14,348 bases of DNA from JAFDZV01 sp048594725 (lineage in GTDB: Bacteria > Bacteroidota > Ignavibacteria > OLB7): assembly GCA_048594725.1 (NCBI GenBank), contig JBMDXA010000078.1, positions 1 to 14,348 on the forward strand, given 5' to 3'. The notes under the pieces are model-generated. The model was given only the letters and a program-made list of their open reading frames with translations. It ran no database searches and was not told the origin of the DNA. The position numbers and the translations under genes were made by a program. Positions 6,032 through 11,273 of the stretch are shown one piece after another (positions within the stretch are counted from its first letter, which is position 1; each line of letters opens with the position of its first letter).

Positions 6032-6955
6032 CTACCCCACTGGCCGCGCCACCATTATTCCCGTGTGCTTGCTCACGCGCGCCAGGTACTTGCTCAACTG
6101 GTCGTCCAGCGTCACCTCTTTTTTATCGAGCGAGGCATGCAGGAACCGGAGTAGGCCCTTTTCATCGCGGTAGCAAAGCCCGGTATGCGAGCAGTCGATG
6201 CCGTTGATGGTAGTGGTGATACCGATGATATCCCCGGTCCGGAGCTTCGGCTCGGCGGCGGCCACCTTATCCTTGGGGATGTAGTACATGGTGCGGGCGT
6301 TGAGCTGCCGCTCGGCCTCGGCGATGGCCGGCACCAGCTTCGGATTGGCCTTCAGCTGCTTGTAGCTGTCCGGGTGGTTGCTCATGAAATCGATCTTTCT
6401 GGTAAAGCGCTCCGAGCCCGGCAATTCCCTGGTGATAACCTCCACCACCCGCTTCTGCTGGTTGTCGTGGAACCAGTCGGTGGTGTAATGCAGGCGCGAG
6501 GTATAATCCCCCAGCTTTCCGTTGCGATAGCGCGTATAGGTCACATGCTCCAGCAGCGTCTCCGGCGAGAGGCCCTTCCCCTCCTTCACCATGCGCGCAA
6601 AATCGAGAGCGTTCTCGAAGAAGGTGACGCAATCGAGCCCCAGCAGGTTCACCGAGCAGACCTCGCGATCCTCGTACAGTTCCAGCGTGGCCCCCACGTA
6701 GGGGGTTCCCCGCAGCTCCAGCCCGATGGCACCCATCATCTCGCCGATCGGCATTTTCCTCCATCCCCGTTCGGCGGCCAGGCCGGCCAGACGTTTGAAC
6801 ACCCCTTCGCCGCTGAACTGGCGGGGGTCATCGACCGGGGAGAACGCACCGAGCGCCGAGGAGAACAGGGGCGATGGTGCAAGCCACGGAAGCACCGCCG
6901 TGGCACCTGCTGCCGCCGATGCGGCTCTCAGAAAATTTCTACGGTTCATCGTCAT
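6032..6955 (-). CDS. DUF1460 family protein, N-acetylmuramoyl-L-alanine amidase-like, Tat-exported
   Basis: This 307-residue protein matches the DUF1460 family, NlpC/P60-fold proteins known mainly from Bacteroidota and described as amidase-like enzymes acting on peptidoglycan fragments. The N-terminus MTMNRRNFLRAASAAAG is a twin-arginine signal (RRNFLRA) followed by a hydrophobic stretch to about residue 37. The mature part carries GTPYVGATLE at 83-92, the nucleophile in LGLDCVTFFEN (Cys109), the general base in IDCSHTGL (His257), LRFLHAS near 269-275 and KHTGIMVARP near the end. All are expected hallmarks. I place the start at 6955; MNRR at 6949 is equally possible, and an upstream ATG at 6991 would bury the Tat motif. 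It lies 58 bases downstream of a lipoprotein gene with no evident terminator between, so the two may be cotranscribed. Confidence 0.85.
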   Translation of the reverse strand: MTMNRRNFLRAASAAAGATAVLPWLAPSPLFSSALGAFSPVDDPRQFSGEGVFKRLAGLAAERGWRKMPIGEMMGAIGLELRGTPYVGATLELYEDREVCSVNLLGLDCVTFFENALDFARMVKEGKGLSPETLLEHVTYTRYRNGKLGDYTSRLHYTTDWFHDNQQKRVVEVITRELPGSERFTRKIDFMSNHPDSYKQLKANPKLVPAIAEAERQLNARTMYYIPKDKVAAAEPKLRTGDIIGITTTINGIDCSHTGLCYRDEKGLLRFLHASLDKKEVTLDDQLSKYLARVSKHTGIMVARPVG

Positions 6956-7013
6956 CGGAAACTGAAAAAAAGTATCGGGAAGATGCTGCAAACTACGGCC
7001 GGCTCCGGAGCGC

Positions 7014-7829
7014 TCACTCCAGGAATTTCAGGGTAACGATATTGCTCTCGGCAACTTTCTGCGTGGAGTTCAGGATCTCTCCCGGCTCCTCGGGAATGCC
7101 CACCATCACCTGCACGGTATCGCCGGAGGAGTTCACGTTCCGGCTGCTCACCGGCAGCGACTCCAGGTACCGGAGCGTGGTATAGGCCACATCGTAGCGC
7201 AACCCGATCGCCGCCGGCAGCTTCGGGTCGCGATGATACTCGGCCGCGCGCAATGCCCTGGCGCGATCGGAGTAGAAGACCGGGTTCAATTCCGCATTCA
7301 GGTACGGCGGGGCTATCTCGGTGGCCGGGGCGCAGAGCCAGCGCTGGGGGATCACCCCCTGAAGCACCACCTCGCGTCCGGACGGCAGCCGGAAGAACCG
7401 GAGGAGCGCATCGGTGCGTTCGATCACATCGTTGTACTGAAGCTGCCGCGCCAGCCGGAGCGGGGCGCCGCTGCTATCGTAGGACAGGCGCCAGGGATAG
7501 AGTTTAATTCTATCCCCCTCCATCTCGCGCGAGACAGGGATATAGATATCCTCGTCGCCGTTGTTGCTGATCGCCAGTCCTATCTCCGTATCCCCCCCGC
7601 ACCGGGCCGCAACCGTATCGGCCAGAAGACGCACCACCACCCCATCGCCGCCCGCCGTGCTCCCCCTGGTGGTTGGAAACGTCCAGGTGGAATAACGGAT
7701 TGTACGGCAGCACTGGTAGGTGCTCTGCGTGGTCACGATATGATAAACCGCCGGGCCCGGCGTGGCGCATGAGCCGAGCAGAAGCGCCCCCAGGAGCGCG
7801 GCCAGAGAGGAACGGATAGAGGAAACCAT
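7014..7829 (-). CDS. Putative lipoprotein of unknown function
   Basis: This 271-residue protein has a lipoprotein signal: positively charged start, hydrophobic core, and lipobox LLGSC with Cys21 as the lipidated residue. I do not recognise the mature part. It is beta-rich in appearance, with LAISNNGDEDIYIPVSRE and LPSGREVVLQGVIPQ, which read like an immunoglobulin-like or DUF4352-like beta module. A Cys-Cys pair lies near residue 40. The start is fixed by the signal peptide; the reading frame stays open upstream to 7949, but that part runs through a stem-loop and into the terminator of the preceding gene. No Shine-Dalgarno is seen. It is probably in one transcript with the DUF1460 gene downstream, so an envelope role is likely but unspecified. 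Confidence 0.7.
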   Translation of the reverse strand: MVSSIRSSLAALLGALLLGSCATPGPAVYHIVTTQSTYQCCRTIRYSTWTFPTTRGSTAGGDGVVVRLLADTVAARCGGDTEIGLAISNNGDEDIYIPVSREMEGDRIKLYPWRLSYDSSGAPLRLARQLQYNDVIERTDALLRFFRLPSGREVVLQGVIPQRWLCAPATEIAPPYLNAELNPVFYSDRARALRAAEYHRDPKLPAAIGLRYDVAYTTLRYLESLPVSSRNVNSSGDTVQVMVGIPEEPGEILNSTQKVAESNIVTLKFLE

Positions 7830-7844
7830 ACATGAAAATACGAG

Positions 7845-7878
7845 AAGAGCGGATGCACACGACGGCGCATCCGCTCCT
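7845..7878 (-). promoter_or_regulatory. Long stem-loop in the leader of the 7014-7829 lipoprotein gene
   Basis: Read on the minus strand, 14 positions pair (arms 7865-7878 and 7845-7858, loop 7859-7864). They include a perfect 10-bp GAGCGGATGC/GCATCCGCTC core and two G-U wobbles. The same positions are A-C mismatches on the plus strand, so the helix forms better in minus-strand RNA. The arm ends about 15 bases before the ATG and is followed by pyrimidine-rich CTTCTCGTATTTTC. An attenuator or ribosome-access control element is plausible. Confidence 0.5.
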
Positions 7879-7947
7879 GAAGGCCGAATCGGGAGTTCTT
7901 CCGAACATCTCATGGATGATGAGAGTGGTGCCGGCTCGTTCAGACAC

Positions 7948-7980
7948 AAAAAAAGGCGGGAGCTTCTTCAGCTCCCGCCT
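7948..7980 (-). terminator. Strong rho-independent terminator of the FN3 lipoprotein gene
   Basis: A perfect 11-bp stem (AGGCGGGAGCT / AGCTCCCGCCT) with a 5-base loop is followed on the minus strand by seven T's. It lies 30 bases past the stop of the 8010-8987 gene, separating it from the next minus-strand gene. Confidence 0.93.
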
Positions 7981-8009
7981 CTGGTTCCTGGATGGATTCC
8001 AGGGATTAC

Positions 8010-8987
8010 TTACGGATGATACACGCGCGAGGTAGCACCAACCGGGGACGGAGTGCGTCCGGCGGCCTTGGCGTAGGCAAGGTTCGCAGTCGGCTGGTAG
8101 GAGATCTCCAGCTCAACGTAGCGGCCATTGGCGTCGTTCTGGAGCAGCTTGCCACCGGACTTCTTGATGAAGACGCGGGCATAGTGATAATCACCCGTGG
8201 CGCCGGTGCGGACGTAGAAGCCCTGGCCGGTGGTGCCGGTCTCGGTCACCGGGAACTTGAAGGCGCGGACGTTGCCGTTGGCCGGAACCGTGATCATGCC
8301 GGTGGAGTACCAGGTGTCCAGGCTCTGGGCCACGTAGGAGTTCTCCGAGACGAAGACGTTCTGGTCGAACTTGTCGGCGTTCTTATACTCGGGGAAGGCA
8401 TAGGCCGGTCCGATCTCGAAGTTGGCCGGGTCGCTGGAGGTCGTGTAGATCGCCAGCTGCACGCTGTTCGGCGTGGTGTTCGAGGCGCCGACGCTCACGT
8501 TCTTCGGTCCGCCCTTGGACGGGTCGAGGGTCAGGCCCGAGCCCATGCTGGAAGCGGTCTCGTACATCTTGATCGTGGTCGTGGTCGAAGCGTTCGGGTA
8601 GCGGGTTGCAGCTGCCCAGTTGACCGTGGCGGCCGTGGAATTAAGGCCGCTACGCTTGGCGACGACGGAGAACTTGTACTCTCCAGCGGTCAGATTGGTG
8701 GCGGTTGCCGTGGTCGTGCCGGCGGCAACATCCACGCTGCCGGTGCTGGTGGTGCTGTTGATCGGGGCCCAGCTTACCGTGTAGGTGATCGTGCCGGTAT
8801 CGGCCGATGCGGTCCACTTCAGGCCAACGGAATTGGCGCTGAGCGAGGTGGCCTGCACGTTGCTCGGTGCGCTCGGCGCGGTGCCGTCGCCAGGACCGGT
8901 GCCGGGATCATTCTCGTTGCAACCGATGGCCGTGAATCCCATGGCAGCCACAGCCAGGCCGCTCAGGAAAAGATTTGCGAGTTTCAT
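8010..8987 (-). CDS. Fibronectin type III domain lipoprotein
   Basis: This 325-residue protein has a lipoprotein signal peptide with lipobox TAIGC (Cys23), then a short Gly/Pro/Asp-rich linker (NENDPGTGPGDG). An FN3-like domain at about residues 35-120 starts APSAPSNVQATSLSANSV and has the GLKWTAS tryptophan strand, a YTVSW strand and the LTAGEYKFSVVAK strand. The remaining 200 residues are a Ser/Thr/Asn-rich beta domain I do not recognise. The start is supported by GGAG nine bases upstream and by the signal peptide. It is monocistronic: its own terminator lies at 7948-7980, and a possible promoter and 5' stem-loop lie upstream. C/G-ending codons dominate, which with these signals hints at good expression. 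The role is probably surface binding or structural; no catalytic motif is visible. Confidence 0.82.
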   Translation of the reverse strand: MKLANLFLSGLAVAAMGFTAIGCNENDPGTGPGDGTAPSAPSNVQATSLSANSVGLKWTASADTGTITYTVSWAPINSTTSTGSVDVAAGTTTATATNLTAGEYKFSVVAKRSGLNSTAATVNWAAATRYPNASTTTTIKMYETASSMGSGLTLDPSKGGPKNVSVGASNTTPNSVQLAIYTTSSDPANFEIGPAYAFPEYKNADKFDQNVFVSENSYVAQSLDTWYSTGMITVPANGNVRAFKFPVTETGTTGQGFYVRTGATGDYHYARVFIKKSGGKLLQNDANGRYVELEISYQPTANLAYAKAAGRTPSPVGATSRVYHP

Positions 8988-9021
8988 TGTCTGGTTCTCC
9001 ACTTCTGTTGTTTGGGAGAGC

Positions 9022-9042
9022 GGCCCCGCCGTTGGCCGGGCC
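9022..9042 (-). promoter_or_regulatory. Symmetric stem-loop in the leader of the FN3 lipoprotein gene
   Basis: GGCCC-C-GCC, loop GTT, GGC-C-GGGCC: an 8-bp stem interrupted by one C-C mismatch, 35 bases upstream of the start codon. It may protect the 5' end of the mRNA; that function is an inference. Confidence 0.4.
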
Positions 9043-9050
9043 ATTCTCCG

Positions 9051-9084
9051 ATATACTTACCTGTTCTGGTATTTACTTTTTCAA
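9051..9084 (-). promoter_or_regulatory. Possible promoter of the FN3 lipoprotein gene
   Basis: On the minus strand, TTGAAA (9079-9084) is followed after 19 bases by TAAGTATAT (9051-9059) in a locally AT-rich segment, 64 bases before the start codon. It is a loose sigma70-like match with a long spacer. It does not fit the Bacteroidota TAnnTTTG consensus. Confidence 0.3.
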
Positions 9085-9253
9085 TCGCCGGCGCCGGTAA
9101 CGGCGTCCCTGGCGAAGTTGCTGTGTTAGTACAACCAGCCGGGGATCTGGTTTAGCCGCCGATACAGATTCTCTTGCAGAGAGCCTCTGGAGAGGCCGGT
9201 GCGAAGATGGCATGAAAGGCCCCAATACTACAAGCTTCATGCCGCATTTTCAC

Positions 9254-9841
9254 TCATTCTTCCGGGGAACCCGCGCCGCCGGCCGATCGCGGCATCCAGG
9301 GATGTTCCGGCACCCCGGCGGCATGGTTCACCGCGCGCGCCAGGACGAAAAGAAGGTCGCTCAAGCGGTTCAGATAGGTAACCGGCAGAGGGCCGATCTC
9401 CGGCTCCTCGTGCCTCAGCATCACCACCAGGCGCTCGGCGCGGCGGCAGACCGTACGGGCCAGATGGAGAGCGGCTCCTGCGGGAGTTCCCCCCGGCAGT
9501 ATGAAGTTCTTCAAGGCCGGCAATCCCTCCTCCAGAAGATCGATAGCTCGCTCAAGACACGTCACTTCCTCGGATGTAACACGGGGCAAGGGAAAATTTT
9601 TTCCCGCCCCGGTAGGGGTGGCAAGATCGGCACCCAGCACGAACAGATGCTCCTGAATGGTTCCCAGAAGCGCGTCGTGATCGGGTCCGGCACCATGAGC
9701 GCGCGCCAGGCCGATAACGCTGTTCAGCTCATCGACGGTGCCATAGCTCTGGATGCGGAGGGCATCCTTGGCGATCCGTTTCCCCCCGAACAACCCGGTG
9801 GTGCCGTCATCGCCGGTCTTCGTGTAAATCTTGGTGGACAT
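9254..9841 (-). CDS. Cob(I)alamin adenosyltransferase, PduO/MMAB type
   Basis: This 195-residue cytoplasmic enzyme transfers the 5'-deoxyadenosyl group of ATP to cob(I)alamin, making adenosylcobalamin. The N-terminal ATP-binding signature TKTGDDGTTGLFGGKR is at 7-22, and YGTVDELNSVIG at 33-44. The helical core carries NFILPGGTPAGAALHLAR at 112-129 and the conserved CRRAER at 132-137 (Arg133, Arg137, Glu136 region). LNRLSDLLFVLAR at 157-169 is the corrinoid-site helix with Asn158. Length is normal for the family. MSTKIYTKTG is the usual start; an AGGA lies too close to serve as a normal ribosome binding site. No other B12 gene is in view; the nearest metabolic link would be a B12-dependent mutase elsewhere, which is inference. 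A Bacteroidota-type promoter match lies about 145 bases upstream. Confidence 0.95.
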   Translation of the reverse strand: MSTKIYTKTGDDGTTGLFGGKRIAKDALRIQSYGTVDELNSVIGLARAHGAGPDHDALLGTIQEHLFVLGADLATPTGAGKNFPLPRVTSEEVTCLERAIDLLEEGLPALKNFILPGGTPAGAALHLARTVCRRAERLVVMLRHEEPEIGPLPVTYLNRLSDLLFVLARAVNHAAGVPEHPWMPRSAGGAGSPEE

Positions 9842-9985
9842 GATCCTGTAGCTATTGGAGTGAACGGGCCGTCCCCGGCCGTGCCGGTGCCCCGTTGCCG
9901 GATGCGGCCGTGCCGGAGCATGCGGGATCGTGCAGACTTCATATCTTTCATCCCGAACATCCCGCCGGTGCAATCGACTGGCGCG

Positions 9986-10015
9986 CAAAAATACAATTGT
10001 CAGTGTAACGGCAAA
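9986..10015 (-). promoter_or_regulatory. Bacteroidota-type promoter upstream of the adenosyltransferase gene
   Basis: On the minus strand TTTG (10012-10015) is followed after 18 bases by TATTTTTG (9986-9993), matching the known Bacteroidota consensus TTTG, 17-23 nt, TAnnTTTG. It would give a leader of about 138 bases. The leader shows no obvious B12-box. Confidence 0.55.
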
Positions 10016-10111
10016 GCTTTCCGCGAGGTTCCGGAGGGAGTGCCCGGGAACGGGTACCCCTTGCGTGCACCGGCAGGCGCTCACGCCAAGGACGTTGAAG
10101 AAGTACTACCT

Positions 10112-10921
10112 ATGCCTCTCATACATGTGCTGATGGTCGGCGATATCGTCGGCGAACCCGGAATGAAGATGCTCCGGGAACATCTCCCCCCGCTCATCGA
10201 ACGATATTCCGCGGATTTCGTGATCGTCAACGGGGAGAATTCCTATGAAGGGAAGGGGATACGCCCCTCCGATGCCGAATGGATCTTCGCCAGCGGCGCC
10301 CATGTCATCACCTCGGGAAATCATATCTGGGAACGATGGCAGTCCAAGGATGTTCTTACATCCAACCGCAATGTGCTCCGCCCTCTGAATTATCCCAGAG
10401 AGAACGTCGGCTACGGCTATGTGATCTATCCGCTGGGCAACGGCGTGAAGGTGGCGGTGATGAACCTTCAGGGGCGCACCTACATGCAGTCGATCGACTG
10501 CCCGTTCAAGGCGGCCGACTGGGCGCTGGGACGTATCGAGCAGGAAACCCGCACGGTGATCGTAGATTTCCATGCCGAGGCCACCGCCGAGAAGATGGCG
10601 ATGGGATGGTATCTGGATGGCCGCGCCAGCGCCGTGGTGGGAACCCATACCCATGTGCAGACCAACGACGCCCGCATCCTGCCGGGGGGAACCGCGTTCC
10701 TGACCGATGTGGGGATGACCGGGCCGTACAACTCCGTGATCGGCATGAAGAAGGAAGTGGCGATACGCCGGTTCATCACCCAGACCCCGCACAAGTTCGA
10801 GATGGGAGAGGGGGACGGGCGGCTCTCGGCGGTCTACCTGCGGGTCGATACCTCCACCGGCCGGGCCGTCGCCATCGAGGCGATCTCCGTCCCGGAGTTC
10901 GTGCGGGAGACGAAGGGATGA
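10112..10921 (+). CDS. YmdB family metallophosphoesterase (TIGR00282)
   Basis: This 269-residue cytoplasmic protein belongs to the YmdB/TIGR00282 family, binuclear metal phosphodiesterases; Bacillus YmdB hydrolyses 2',3'-cyclic nucleotides and affects RNA turnover and developmental gene expression. All metal and active-site residues are present: Asp11 in GDIVGEPG, Glu42/Asn43 in VNGEN, Asn70/His71 in TSGNHIW, His154 in VDFHAEATAEK, and His179/His181 in GTHTHVQT. The TDVGMTGP block is at 198-205. Relative to YmdB of B. subtilis the ligands are displaced by only three to four residues. I chose MPLIHVLMVGD as the start because the family begins this way; the frame is open far upstream without family sequence. 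No Shine-Dalgarno is evident. It is divergent from the adenosyltransferase gene across a 270-base spacer and followed by a stem-loop. Confidence 0.93.
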   Translation: MPLIHVLMVGDIVGEPGMKMLREHLPPLIERYSADFVIVNGENSYEGKGIRPSDAEWIFASGAHVITSGNHIWERWQSKDVLTSNRNVLRPLNYPRENVGYGYVIYPLGNGVKVAVMNLQGRTYMQSIDCPFKAADWALGRIEQETRTVIVDFHAEATAEKMAMGWYLDGRASAVVGTHTHVQTNDARILPGGTAFLTDVGMTGPYNSVIGMKKEVAIRRFITQTPHKFEMGEGDGRLSAVYLRVDTSTGRAVAIEAISVPEFVRETKG

Positions 10922-10928
10922 GCCGGTA

Positions 10929-10957
10929 GCGGCGGGGATCAGCGCGATTTCCGCCGC
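10929..10957 (+). terminator. Probable termination stem-loop after the YmdB-type gene
   Basis: GCGGCGGGGAT (10929-10939) pairs with ATTTCCGCCGC (10947-10957) over 11 positions, two of them G-U; the loop is 7 bases. It begins seven bases after the stop. No T-run follows, so it may need a factor or act as a 3' stabiliser. Confidence 0.5.
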
Positions 10958-11273
10958 CGGCATGGCGTGCTCTCCGGGGAATGGGTCCAGCACAACCGAC
11001 ATCATCATCGGCGGCGCATTCGGCGGCGAATATTTCCGCCAGGAGCGGGAGACGGGAGCTATCCGGTGATGGTAGCGCAAAACCTGCGGGCCGTTCGGAT
11101 TTCCGGACGATTATCAGGATATTTGATAGTTCTCTTCCACTGGCACTAGCCCCGCTGGTCCGGCGTCTAGTAGCTTGCGATAGCCTGTCACAGCCCCACC
11201 ATCAGAGCGGTCGCTCTTGATATGTGAAGATCTTCATCTCGAATACCCGATACCTACCTACACCTATATGCTC
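10958..11273. other. Intergenic spacer before the protease gene
   Basis: I see no recognisable gene. A 35-codon plus-strand frame at 10962-11069 is open but has no ribosome binding site or family resemblance. The rest is ordinary sequence with an AT-richer patch near 11100-11135. No clear TAnnTTTG promoter was found. A bulged stem-loop lies at 11201-11221. Confidence 0.5.
11201..11221 (+). other. Small stem-loop upstream of the protease gene
   Basis: ATCAGAGC pairs with GCTCTTGAT (one bulged T) around a GGTC tetraloop. It lies about 50 bases before the likely start codon, in what would be the 5' leader. Its function is unknown. Confidence 0.3.

Noticed and set aside
7992..9155. 387-codon plus-strand open frame opposite the FN3 lipoprotein
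   Set aside because: It is antisense to a gene with lipobox, FN3 domain, ribosome binding site and terminator; its Gly/Val/Arg-rich translation resembles no family.
9183..9196. Hairpin GCCTC-TGGA-GAGGC downstream of the adenosyltransferase gene as terminator
   Set aside because: The stem is only five base pairs with no T-run on either strand.
9842..9985. Cobalamin riboswitch in the adenosyltransferase leader
   Set aside because: The leader is too short for a full AdoCbl riboswitch and I find no B12-box (GCCACTG-type) sequence; an Rfam covariance scan would settle it.
10962..11069. 35-residue plus-strand ORF after the YmdB-type gene
   Set aside because: It has no ribosome binding site and no recognisable family, and it follows directly on a termination-type stem-loop; open frames of this size are expected in GC-rich DNA.
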